Assembly: GCA_964537965.1 (NCBI GenBank)
Contig: CAZIDB010000048.1
Span: 1-24,861, forward strand
Origin: SURF-24 sp964537965
Lineage (GTDB): Bacteria > Bacteroidota > Ignavibacteria > Ignavibacteriales > SURF-24
Direction: 5' to 3'
Length of the DNA stretch: 24,861 nucleotides
Shown here: one piece after another, positions 16,929 to 23,660 of the stretch
How positions within the stretch are numbered: position 1 is the stretch's first letter
Layout of the letters: each line of letters begins with the position of its first letter
Position numbers and translations under genes: made by a program
The notes under the pieces: generated by a model
The model's input: the letters and a program-made list of their open reading frames with translations, nothing else
The model's database searches: none
What the model was told of the DNA's origin: nothing

Positions 16929-18226
16929 CACAACCTCTGAATAATTACTTCGTTATCAATAACTTCTTTAATAACACCATTTACTGATGCATGAACATTG
17001 CTTGAAATTCTTCCGGATGCCTTTCCTATCAAATCATATTTTTTTACTTCATCACCAACTTTTACAACCGGTAACGCAGCGGAACCTACATGCTGATTCA
17101 ATGGAATTCTAACAACAGAAGGATGAAAATTAATATCAGTTAATGGTCCTTCATCTTTAAACATCAGAACATCTAACCTTTGCATTAATTTTTTTGTTGG
17201 TACTTTCCTGTAATCTATCATCGGATGAACTGAAATTGACCCGCCATCCCACTTTATGTTTTGCTTAAAAGCCAAACGTTTTTCAATAACAGTTGCACCT
17301 TTCGGATCCAAACCTTCCGGACAGGCATACATAGTACACAGATTACATTCGCAGCAGGAAAAATTTCCGGCATGAAGCATCGGGAATTCTTCTCTTGTAA
17401 ACATACGGTTTCTCATTGCGGTCTCCGGCCTAACAGGTTGCCCCAATAAATAGCGCGGGCAAAACTCAGTACAAAAATTACACTGGTCGCAGCCGGCTTT
17501 TGCAATCCTGTCAGTATCATGTTCTGTGGCAAATCTGTTATACATATTTACACAGTGATGATCCGTAGGTAAAACAATTAAAGCTCCGGTTCGCTTAGAA
17601 ATTGTTTTGTTCAAATTTTCTTCAAGAACTCCCATCATTAATCCACCGGAACGAACAACATAATTTGGAACCGTAATTTTAAATTTAGAAAGAACTTCTT
17701 TATAAGTAATTCCAACAGGCACTTTAACCGTGGAGGGCTTTTCCACAGCACCAGCGACAGAAACAAATTTTTCTGCAACCGGTTTGTTAACCGCAATGTT
17801 ATAAAGAGTTTCAACATTCTGAACTACACATCCAACTGAAATTGGTAAAGCTCCGGGTTGTACAATTCTTCCTGCTGTCATATAAATTAAAGTGACTTCA
17901 TCACCTGCAGGATAAACATCTTCCACTACAACAACTTTAATATCATTTGGTACTTTGGACTTAAGCAGTTCAATTTCTTCGTGATGTTTTTCTTTAATTC
18001 CGATGATCCCTTGTTTTGCCCCGGTGATTAGCATAACTATTTTCATTCCGTTCAAAACTTCATCAGAATAGTTAAGAAGTAACTGCATATCTTTATGAAG
18101 AAGCGGTTCGCATTCGGCAGCATTCATTATTATTGTATCAGGATTGGAATTCAGTTTTATATGAGTTGGAAATCCTGCTCCGCCTGCTCCGATAATTCCA
18201 AAATTTTCTATATCACTTAAATTCAT
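16928..18226 (-). CDS. pduS: PduS-like flavo/Fe-S electron-transfer protein (RnfC family)
   Basis: A 432-residue RnfC/NqrF51K-like protein, close to PduS in length and motif order. Residues ~9-45 hold the Gly-rich GIIGAGGAGFPTHIKL nucleotide/flavin region and NAAECEPLLHKDM. Two ferredoxin motifs follow at C246, C249, C252, C256 and at C291/C292, C294, C297, C302. A C-terminal barrel-sandwich-like segment (~375-432; VKVGDEVKKYDLIGKASG) closes it. PduS in 1,2-propanediol compartments binds PduT and is credited with cobalamin reduction, but no B12 enzyme is encoded in this window. A role in oxidising NADH and passing electrons to PduT is therefore inferred. It is translationally coupled to pduT and lies 19 bp after the last BMC-P gene. 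It is shorter than RnfC of a full Rnf complex, and no Rnf subunits surround it. Confidence 0.9.
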   Translation of the reverse strand: MNLSDIENFGIIGAGGAGFPTHIKLNSNPDTIIMNAAECEPLLHKDMQLLLNYSDEVLNGMKIVMLITGAKQGIIGIKEKHHEEIELLKSKVPNDIKVVVVEDVYPAGDEVTLIYMTAGRIVQPGALPISVGCVVQNVETLYNIAVNKPVAEKFVSVAGAVEKPSTVKVPVGITYKEVLSKFKITVPNYVVRSGGLMMGVLEENLNKTISKRTGALIVLPTDHHCVNMYNRFATEHDTDRIAKAGCDQCNFCTEFCPRYLLGQPVRPETAMRNRMFTREEFPMLHAGNFSCCECNLCTMYACPEGLDPKGATVIEKRLAFKQNIKWDGGSISVHPMIDYRKVPTKKLMQRLDVLMFKDEGPLTDINFHPSVVRIPLNQHVGSAALPVVKVGDEVKKYDLIGKASGRISSNVHASVNGVIKEVIDNEVIIQRL

Positions 18227-18245
18227 ATTACTCTATTCTTTTCAA

Positions 18246-18521
18246 TCAGATATCTCTGTAATCTATTTTTTCGACTATAGCCATTATTAAAGTTCTTATT
18301 GGAGCAAGCTCCAGGCTGAATAAAGTTTTAGCAACACCCGGGGCTCCGCCGCAGACAACAATATCTCCTACACCCGCACCAACATAATCCATCGCAATCC
18401 ACTCTTCTCCTTCCTCCTTTCCATCAGGTAAAACCGGTTGAACAATATAAAGTATTCTTCCATTGTAAGAGGGATGCTTTTCCGAAGAGACAATTTTCTT
18501 TTTAACCTTTGCTAAAAACAT
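18246..18521 (-). CDS. BMC-P (EutN/CcmL-type) vertex protein
   Basis: A 91-residue pentamer-forming vertex protein that caps the corners of the shell. The pattern is that of EutN/CcmL: FLAKVKKKIVSSEKHPSYNG, then LYIVQPV, the loop WIAMDYVGAGVGDIVVCGG and the terminal TLIMAIVEKIDY. Its start overlaps the preceding gene's stop (TGATG). Compared with the other BMC-P copies it has an extra acidic insertion (GKEEGEEW) and a GAPGVAKTLF stretch where the others have SSARIT-like residues. It is probably a distinct paralogue. Confidence 0.93.
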   Translation of the reverse strand: MFLAKVKKKIVSSEKHPSYNGRILYIVQPVLPDGKEEGEEWIAMDYVGAGVGDIVVCGGAPGVAKTLFSLELAPIRTLIMAIVEKIDYRDI

Positions 18522-18784
18522 CAGGTAATCTCGTCGACTAATTCAACAATGCTTGCATTTACCGGAGCAAAACCATTTGCAAAAACCTGTGTTGCATCTG
18601 TGCTTGTAACAAATACTACTTTGTCGCCTGATGCTGCAATATTATTTGGATCTGCCACTACAAGCGGATTATCAATTTTCTTTCCGGATGATGAAACCGG
18701 TTGAACTATATACAATGTGCATGCATCAAGTTCTTTAACTTTTTTAGATGCCCACACAACTCCTATTACAACGCCTAATTTCAT
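18521..18784 (-). CDS. BMC-P (EutN/CcmL-type) vertex protein
   Basis: An 87-residue EutN/CcmL-family vertex protein. Visible family features are MKLGVVIGVVWASKKVKELD, LYIVQPV, the loop with GDKVVFVTSTDATQVF and the closing NASIVELVDEI. Two bases separate it from the preceding BMC-P gene and its stop overlaps the next start. The second position of the usual SS-AR motif is replaced by TDATQ, suggesting a different vertex-lining surface from its neighbours. Confidence 0.93.
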   Translation of the reverse strand: MKLGVVIGVVWASKKVKELDACTLYIVQPVSSSGKKIDNPLVVADPNNIAASGDKVVFVTSTDATQVFANGFAPVNASIVELVDEIT

Positions 18785-18785
18785 T

Positions 18786-19067
18786 TTAACTTTTGAGATT
18801 ATGAGTTATCTGAACATCATCAACAATAGCCATAATTACAGCATCGATTGGTGAATTTTTTGTAATGTCTGTCATCCTTGCAGATGAACCATAGGATAAC
18901 AGAACCATACTGCCCTCACCAGCCTGCACAGCATCTACCGCAACATGATACGCCTTCAAAGGATTTCCTTTATGATCAACTTCTTTACATAAGAGAAGCT
19001 TTTTACCATTTAAGTTTACATCCTTCTGAGATGCTACTACTGTTCCGATTACTTTTGCAAAAATCAT
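18786..19067 (-). CDS. BMC-P (EutN/CcmL-type) vertex protein
   Basis: A 93-residue EutN/CcmL-family vertex protein: MIFAKVIGTVVASQKDVNLN, KLLLCKEVD, HVAVDAVQAGEGSMVLLSYG, SSARMTDITK and DAVIMAIVDDVQI. The SSAR motif and length are canonical. It is the first of three consecutive BMC-P genes after a BMC-H gene, from which it is separated by 4 bp. Several BMC-P types in one locus are usual for PVM-like and related compartments. Confidence 0.94.
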   Translation of the reverse strand: MIFAKVIGTVVASQKDVNLNGKKLLLCKEVDHKGNPLKAYHVAVDAVQAGEGSMVLLSYGSSARMTDITKNSPIDAVIMAIVDDVQITHNLKS

Positions 19068-19071
19068 ATTA

Positions 19072-19347
19072 TTACCGGTTAAAAGTTTTGTCTAATTCTT
19101 CAACCGGGCGGGGAATAATTAAACTAGAAATTACCTCACCGATTTTTGAAGCTGCTTCCGCTGCTGCTTCAATTGCTGAGCGAACTGCAGCAACATCACC
19201 TTCAACTGTAAACGAAACATAACCGCTGCCAACCTGACGCCATTCAATTAAATCAACGTTAGCTGCTTTCAAAGCTGTATCAGCTCCAAGAATTAAAGGT
19301 GCGAATCCTTTTGTTTCAAGAATTCCTATTGCATTTTTTACTGCCAT
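19072..19347 (-). CDS. BMC-H hexameric shell protein
   Basis: A 91-residue single-domain BMC hexamer subunit forming the facets of the shell. Motifs: AVKNAIGILETKGFAPLI, DTALKAANVDLIEW, pore segment VGSGYVS, the TVEGDVAAVRSAIEAAAEAA helix and IPRPVEEL near the end. The GSG pore is like that of PduA, so a small polar-solute pore is expected (inference). A strong AGGAG site precedes the ATG. It lies between the aldehyde dehydrogenase and three BMC-P genes. Confidence 0.95.
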   Translation of the reverse strand: MAVKNAIGILETKGFAPLILGADTALKAANVDLIEWRQVGSGYVSFTVEGDVAAVRSAIEAAAEAASKIGEVISSLIIPRPVEELDKTFNR

Positions 19348-19373
19348 TTTATTTCTCCTAAATTCAAAATTTT

Positions 19374-20801
19374 TTATACAAATCTTAAAGCGTTATGGGT
19401 CATTATCCGGCGCTTACGGACAAAATTGAGAGGTGTACAAATTCCTTCACCGGTAGGTGTAGCAATTGTATGCGAAAAATAACCTTCGCCGCCATCACCA
19501 CCATCGCCGCGTAAAGTCCCGCCGTTAATAACATTCACATCGCAATCGGTTACACGTGTGTAACGCGTAGCCCGGTTAATATCTTTTGTAAATATGCTTG
19601 CCGTATGTTTAAATCCATGTTCAGCTTTTAATGCTGCCTGTAATCCATCTTCAAAATCTTTTACTTTAATTACAGGAATACATGATGTCATCTGCTCTGC
19701 AACTACCCACGGATGATTCCGGTCCGTTTCACCAATCAGAAGAGGAACATTTTCAGACAATTCAATTCCAATTGCTTTGGCAAGTACATTTGCATTGCGA
19801 CCAACATAATCGCGTCCAATAAGCCAATGCTTTCCATGAAGTTCCAGAGCTTTTTTTGCAAGCTGATCCATTTGTTCGGATGTTAACCTGTAATTTCCAA
19901 CATTGACCATTTCTTTCATGAACGATTCAAAAACTGACTCAACAACAAAAATTTCTTTTTCAGCAATGCAAAGAACATTATTATCATAACTTGCACTTTG
20001 AGTTATTTCTGTAGCTGCTAATTTTAAATCTGCGGTTTCATCAATTAAAACAGGCGGATTGCCTGGACCAGCCGCAATTACTTTTTTAGGATAAGTCATT
20101 GCAAGATCAACAACCTGCGGTCCACCGGTTATGGAGAGCAATTCAACTTTTTTATGCCCGAATAATATTTTTGCAGTTTCAAGAGTTGGTTCTGCAACAC
20201 AGGTTACACAATTCATCGGGGCACCAGCTTCAACCATATATTTATTCGCAAGCTGAATAACTTTTGCATTTACTCTTTTTGCAGATGGATGAGGATTGAA
20301 AGCAATTGTATTCCCGCCGGCAAGCTGAATGATAATATTATTTATCATCGTCGGTCCTGGATGTGTGCTTGGAGTAATATTACCAATCACACCAAAGGGA
20401 ACATATTCATCAAGCGCAAGCCCGTTTTTGCCAGACCAGGCTGTTGGCTGAAGATATTCCACACCGGGACTATTCTTTGCAGCGTTTACAAACTTTGCGA
20501 TTTTATGGTTTACTCGTCCCATCTTTGTTTCTTCAACTGTCATCCTTGCAAGTTCTTCTTTATGGTCCAATGCCATTTGTCTAACAGCGTCTGTAATTTT
20601 TTTACGGCACTGAATGCTTCTTTCTTTAAATAATAGAAAAGCTTCGTGAGCTGCTTCAACTGCTTCATTCATATCATCAAAAACTCCCCAATCGCCTTTT
20701 CCATTATTAACAGGGTTAACTTTCACATTTCCCGATTGTGAAATTACATTCCTAACAATATTCTGAACAAGCTCGCGGAGTTCTACTTCATTAATTTCCA
20801 C
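19374..20801 (-). CDS. pduP: CoA-acylating aldehyde dehydrogenase, PduP-type, with N-terminal encapsulation peptide
   Basis: NAD- and CoA-dependent aldehyde dehydrogenase, here proposed to convert L-lactaldehyde to lactoyl-CoA inside the compartment. Residues 1-22 (EINEVELRELVQNIVRNVIS) form an amphipathic encapsulation peptide, followed by a Gly/Asn linker and the dehydrogenase fold. Family motifs are PFGVIGNITPSTHPGPTMIN, LSITGGPQVV, AGPGNPPVLID, and SASYDNNVLCIAEKE with the catalytic Cys near residue 278. The C-terminal part includes HTASIFTKDI and NGGTLRGDGGDGGEGYFSHT. Usual length for PduP is about 460 residues; this has 475. The start is placed at a GTG (20801), six bases after AGAGG; a TTG two codons upstream abuts that site. 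The natural aldehyde could also be propionaldehyde, but no diol dehydratase is nearby. Confidence 0.93.
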   Translation of the reverse strand: MEINEVELRELVQNIVRNVISQSGNVKVNPVNNGKGDWGVFDDMNEAVEAAHEAFLLFKERSIQCRKKITDAVRQMALDHKEELARMTVEETKMGRVNHKIAKFVNAAKNSPGVEYLQPTAWSGKNGLALDEYVPFGVIGNITPSTHPGPTMINNIIIQLAGGNTIAFNPHPSAKRVNAKVIQLANKYMVEAGAPMNCVTCVAEPTLETAKILFGHKKVELLSITGGPQVVDLAMTYPKKVIAAGPGNPPVLIDETADLKLAATEITQSASYDNNVLCIAEKEIFVVESVFESFMKEMVNVGNYRLTSEQMDQLAKKALELHGKHWLIGRDYVGRNANVLAKAIGIELSENVPLLIGETDRNHPWVVAEQMTSCIPVIKVKDFEDGLQAALKAEHGFKHTASIFTKDINRATRYTRVTDCDVNVINGGTLRGDGGDGGEGYFSHTIATPTGEGICTPLNFVRKRRIMTHNALRFV

Positions 20802-20807
20802 TATCAA

Positions 20808-20812
20808 CCTCT
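20808..20812 (-). promoter_or_regulatory. Ribosome binding site of the aldehyde dehydrogenase gene
   Basis: AGAGG on the minus strand. It leaves 6 bases before the GTG at 20801 and none before the TTG at 20807, so GTG is the likelier start. Confidence 0.5.
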
Positions 20813-20817
20813 GTTAA

Positions 20818-21123
20818 TTATTTTGCTGATTTCTTTACCGGCTTTTCAATCGGATCAATTGGAAATTTTGCAACAAGTTTTTCAGAAGGTCTTGGAATGA
20901 CAAGTTCCGATACTACACCACCAACAGATGATGCAGCCTGCACGCCGGCTTCAACAGCCGCTTTAACTGCAGCTACATCACCACGGATTATAATATCTAC
21001 TCTTCCACCACCGACTTTAAGCCATTTTGCAAGTTTTACGTTAGCAGATTTTATTGCAGCGTCTGCTGCCTGGATTGCAGGTGTAAAACCGATAGTTTCA
21101 ATAATTCCTAATGCATCTACCAT
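20818..21123 (-). CDS. BMC-H hexameric shell protein with C-terminal tail
   Basis: A 101-residue BMC-H subunit: VDALGIIETIGFTPAIQAAD, AAIKSANVKLAKWLKV, pore segment VGGGRVD, RGDVAAVKAAVEAGVQAA and IPRPSEKL. It differs from its neighbours in a Lys/Pro-rich extension of about 13 residues at the end (DPIEKPVKKSAK) and an Arg next to the pore glycines, which should make this pore more positive. A GGAG site nine bases before the ATG supports the start. It lies 12 bp downstream of another BMC-H gene. Confidence 0.95.
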   Translation of the reverse strand: MVDALGIIETIGFTPAIQAADAAIKSANVKLAKWLKVGGGRVDIIIRGDVAAVKAAVEAGVQAASSVGGVVSELVIPRPSEKLVAKFPIDPIEKPVKKSAK

Positions 21124-21135
21124 TTTTCATTTCTC

Positions 21136-21414
21136 CTATTTTTCAATACCAATAAGTTCAAATACTTCTTCGTGCGCCGAAGGGATAATGTTGGTACAAA
21201 CTAATTCACCAACTTTTGCTGCTGCTTCAGCTCCTGCTTCAACAGATGCCCTTACGGCACCAACTTCTCCGCGTACCAACGCTGTAACATATGCTCCGCC
21301 AATTTCAACTCTTTTTACAAACTCTACGTTTGCTGTCTTAAGCATTGCGTCAATAGCGTGTATCGCGCCGGTGTTCCCCCGTGTTTCAATAAATCCTAAT
21401 GCTACTCGCGACAT
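21136..21414 (-). CDS. BMC-H hexameric shell protein
   Basis: A 92-residue BMC-H subunit: SRVALGFIETRGNTGAIHAI, MLKTANVEFVKRVEIGGAYV, RGEVGAVRASVEAGAEAA and IPSAHEEVFEL. The pore loop reads GGA rather than GSG or GGG, so it is a distinct pore type. A strong AAAAGGAG site precedes the ATG. It follows the PduM-like gene by 11 bp and is the first shell hexamer gene in the operon, hence a candidate for the most abundant facet protein (inference from order only). Confidence 0.95.
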   Translation of the reverse strand: MSRVALGFIETRGNTGAIHAIDAMLKTANVEFVKRVEIGGAYVTALVRGEVGAVRASVEAGAEAAAKVGELVCTNIIPSAHEEVFELIGIEK

Positions 21415-21425
21415 TTTTTCTCCTT

Positions 21426-21740
21426 TTAATTTGTTTTATTTATAACAATCAGTTTTCTTTTTTTAATTATATCTTTTGCTCCAAGTGTAATTACCGTTCC
21501 CTTTGGAATTATTATTTCAATCACTTCGGAGTCAAGTACTTCAAGATGATTCTCAGTAAGCACCGGAGTTTTATATCCGTTCATGTCAATAATCTTACTT
21601 TGATTACTATGGAAATTATTAACTAATTCGGGTCCAACTAATCTTTGTGATGATGAAGTAACATCCACTCCCATTTTTGAAAGTTGTAAGATTACTTCAG
21701 ATGTAATCATTTGAATAAGTTTTTGAATATCAACAGTCAT
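21426..21740 (-). CDS. Short PduM-like BMC protein with encapsulation-like N-terminal helix
   Basis: A 104-residue protein with no certain function. Residues 2-22 (DIQKLIQMITSEVILQLSKM) form an amphipathic helix like a BMC encapsulation peptide. After a Ser/Asn-rich linker, residues ~58-102 read as a short domain ending IPKGTVITLGAKDIIKKRKLIVI. That pattern of a hydrophobic strand, then T-x-x-A-(R/K)-D, then a final strand resembles the C-terminus of PduM and the N-terminal part of EutT. It is much shorter than PduM (about 160 residues). Its place between a BMC-P and a BMC-H gene, with 10 and 11 bp gaps, argues that it is an internal organising or shell-linking component. The PduM link is from remembered motifs and is tentative. 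Confidence 0.75.
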   Translation of the reverse strand: MTVDIQKLIQMITSEVILQLSKMGVDVTSSSQRLVGPELVNNFHSNQSKIIDMNGYKTPVLTENHLEVLDSEVIEIIIPKGTVITLGAKDIIKKRKLIVINKTN

Positions 21741-21750
21741 TAATAATCAC

Positions 21751-22047
21751 TCATTGAATTTCTTTTTTATAAATATCTTTTCTTCCAGATGATATTGCAT
21801 CTACAATCGCAACAATTGAATTATCGACGCAAGCATCTTTAGTCGTGCTGGTTATCCTTGCGGATGAAGATGAACACAATAAAACTATATCGCCAGCACC
21901 GGAATTAACTGTATCAGCACATACTGAACTTTTAATTGTCTCTTCTAAATTTTCATCAAGATATTTCACAACATAAAGTTTCAGAGCATTTATATTTCCA
22001 ACTTTGTTAGTCGAAACTACATTCCCGATTACTTTACCTAATTTCAT
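21751..22047 (-). CDS. BMC-P (EutN/CcmL-type) vertex protein
   Basis: A 98-residue EutN/CcmL-family vertex protein: MKLGKVIGNVVSTNKVGNIN, KLYVVKYLD, GAGDIVLLCSSSSARITSTT and NSIVAIVDAI. It has a longer basic tail (SSGRKDIYKKEIQ) than the other three copies. It lies 2 bp after pduL and 10 bp before the PduM-like gene, apart from the other BMC-P trio, and is the first shell gene transcribed. Confidence 0.94.
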   Translation of the reverse strand: MKLGKVIGNVVSTNKVGNINALKLYVVKYLDENLEETIKSSVCADTVNSGAGDIVLLCSSSSARITSTTKDACVDNSIVAIVDAISSGRKDIYKKEIQ

Positions 22048-22049
22048 TT

Positions 22050-22772
22050 TTACATTTTCCCTATAAATTCAACAAAAGTGTCTTCTCGGACATTTGCTGC
22101 ATTTGCATCATCAGTATCAAGATGAATTTGAAGTTTCCAGGTATCATTGATTCTGATAAGTACATTTTCAAAGATTGTACTCTTTTCTCCAGCTAAGCGA
22201 ACCTTACAGAAGTCCCCTTCTTTAACACTGAATTTTTCTGCATCTTTATCTGTCATATGAATATGACGGTTAGCTATTATCGCACACTTTTCGATATAAA
22301 CTGATCCATTAGGGCCAACCAGTGTTAAAGCAACTGCATTATCGAGAGCGCCGGAATTAGTTACCGGGGGATTGACACCAAGGAATATTGAATCTGTTAA
22401 AGAAACTTCAACCTGATCATATTTTCTTAAGGGACCGAGAATCCGTACTCCGGAAATACTGCGAAGTTTTGGACCAACTATCGTTAATGTATGTTTAGAT
22501 GCAAACTCGCCTGGTTGATATAAAGGCCGCATTACTTCAAATTCGGCTTTATCGCCAAAGAGAACCTGAAATGTTTTTTTCGTTAAATGAATATGCCGGT
22601 TTGAAACTCCAAGTGGAATTTTTGGATATAGTGAATCAGAGTATGAAGTTGGTTCTAAAGACAGGTTTAACTGAAAATAATCAATTATTTCTTCAGTAAC
22701 TAATTCAACTAGTTGATTATCAGAATAAGCTTGTGTATAATTTAGACAACCACAACCTAAATTGCTTTTCAA
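22050..22772 (-). CDS. pduL: PduL-type phosphate acyltransferase with encapsulation peptide
   Basis: Zinc-dependent phosphotransacylase converting lactoyl-CoA to lactoyl-phosphate and freeing CoA inside the compartment. The 240-residue product has an N-terminal helix at ~17-35 (DNQLVELVTEEIIDYFQLN) that looks like an encapsulation peptide, then the two PduL beta-barrel repeats. Metal-binding signatures are GVSNRHIHL (~55-63), NRHIHM (~169-173) and QIHLDTDDANAA (~215-226); YQPGEFASKHTLTIVGP and RILGPLRKYDQVEVS are also typical. The usual P-V-R-x-S-G motif reads PVTNSG (T138), a loss of a conserved Arg. Translation starts at a TTG, supported by AGGAG 8 bases upstream; no ATG occurs before the PduL domain. 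It follows the DeoR gene by 17 bp. Confidence 0.93.
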   Translation of the reverse strand: MKSNLGCGCLNYTQAYSDNQLVELVTEEIIDYFQLNLSLEPTSYSDSLYPKIPLGVSNRHIHLTKKTFQVLFGDKAEFEVMRPLYQPGEFASKHTLTIVGPKLRSISGVRILGPLRKYDQVEVSLTDSIFLGVNPPVTNSGALDNAVALTLVGPNGSVYIEKCAIIANRHIHMTDKDAEKFSVKEGDFCKVRLAGEKSTIFENVLIRINDTWKLQIHLDTDDANAANVREDTFVEFIGKM

Positions 22773-22780
22773 GAAATTGT

Positions 22781-22785
22781 CTCCT
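22781..22785 (-). promoter_or_regulatory. Ribosome binding site of pduL
   Basis: AGGAG on the minus strand, 8 bases before the TTG at 22772. It supports a TTG start for pduL, since no ATG or GTG is available upstream of the conserved domain. Confidence 0.65.
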
Positions 22786-22789
22786 AATT

Positions 22790-23569
22790 TTAATCTGTGA
22801 TTATTACTTCAACACCTTTATTACGAATCTTTTTTATTTCTTCTTCCGGCGCAGAAGAATCTGTAATTATCTTTGACACTTGAATAATTTCTGCATATGC
22901 AGACAAACCTGATTGTGAAAACTTAGAACCATCGACAAGAACAATAACTTCTGAAACACGGCTGACAATAAATTTTTTTAATTCTATCTCAGTCAGATGT
23001 GTATCAGTCAAGCCATTCTCTGCAGAAATTCCCCAAGCACCAAGAAAAGCTTTTTGAATATTTAATCCTTTTATAAAATCACTAACTGGAAGACCCATTA
23101 TTGAGCCAGTTGTCGGTCTTATATATCCGCCAGGTAATAAAACGTTAACATAATTACATTTCATTAGCTCTATTGCTGTCCATATTCCCGTTGGAATGAT
23201 TGTTATATCTTTAAGGTGCTCATATTTTTTAAGTTCATTTGCTAACATCAATACGGTTGTACTTGCATCAAATAAAATGGAATCCAAAGAGGTAATATAT
23301 GTCGCTGCTTTTTCGCCTATTTTAATTTTCAGAGATGAGTTTAAATTTTTGCGCACTTGAAATGAATATTCTTGTTTTATGCGTTCTTCAACAAGTTTAG
23401 CTCCTCCATGTATTCTAGCAACTTTACCCGCATTAGATAATTTATTCAAATCCATCCTTATTGTAACTTCTGTTACATTCAGAAGATGACTTAATTCGGT
23501 CACAGATACATAGTCTTTACATAAAAATGAATTTAATATTTTCTCGTGTCTGTAAGAGATTTTGCTCAT
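22790..23569 (-). CDS. DeoR-family transcriptional regulator
   Basis: A 259-residue DeoR-type sugar-phosphate-responsive regulator, first gene of the BMC operon. The N-terminal winged helix-turn-helix is at ~20-57 (VSVTELSHLLNVTEVTIRMD, then GKVARIHGGAKL), followed by the DeoRC effector domain (~75-255) with SILFDASTTVLMLA, IPTGIWTAIELM, LLPGGYIRPTTGSIMG, AFLGAWGISAENGLT and VDGSKFSQSGL. Family members usually repress and are relieved by a phosphorylated sugar; rhamnulose-1-phosphate or a related intermediate is plausible. Direct repeats at 21-bp spacing lie immediately upstream (23582-23660). DeoR regulators are common in PVM-type BMC loci. Confidence 0.93.
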   Translation of the reverse strand: MSKISYRHEKILNSFLCKDYVSVTELSHLLNVTEVTIRMDLNKLSNAGKVARIHGGAKLVEERIKQEYSFQVRKNLNSSLKIKIGEKAATYITSLDSILFDASTTVLMLANELKKYEHLKDITIIPTGIWTAIELMKCNYVNVLLPGGYIRPTTGSIMGLPVSDFIKGLNIQKAFLGAWGISAENGLTDTHLTEIELKKFIVSRVSEVIVLVDGSKFSQSGLSAYAEIIQVSKIITDSSAPEEEIKKIRNKGVEVIITD

Positions 23570-23581
23570 AACTTGATTTTT

Positions 23582-23660
23582 TTTCGTTCAAAATATGTCT
23601 ATTGTCGTTTATTTGCAAATTAATTTCGTTTATTTTCTTATTGTTTGCGATTTTTTTCGT
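23582..23660. promoter_or_regulatory. Phased direct repeats upstream of the BMC operon, probable DeoR operators
   Basis: TTTCGTTCA at 23582, TGTCGTTTA at 23603 and TTTCGTTTA at 23624 begin exactly 21 bp apart (two helical turns). A weaker TTGCGATTT follows at 23645, and a further TTTCGTTT at 23655. DeoR-family proteins commonly bind TTCG-type half sites arranged as repeats. On the minus strand a TATAAT (23680-23685) lies just upstream, next to a 12-bp palindrome TTTCATATGAAA (23668-23679), so the repeats would fall just after the transcription start. The rest of 23570-23814 is AT-rich and without a gene. Confidence 0.5.

Noticed and set aside
16928..18226. RnfC subunit of an Rnf ion-pumping complex
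   Set aside because: No RnfA, B, D, E or G genes are nearby, and coupling to a PduT-type shell gene fits PduS better.
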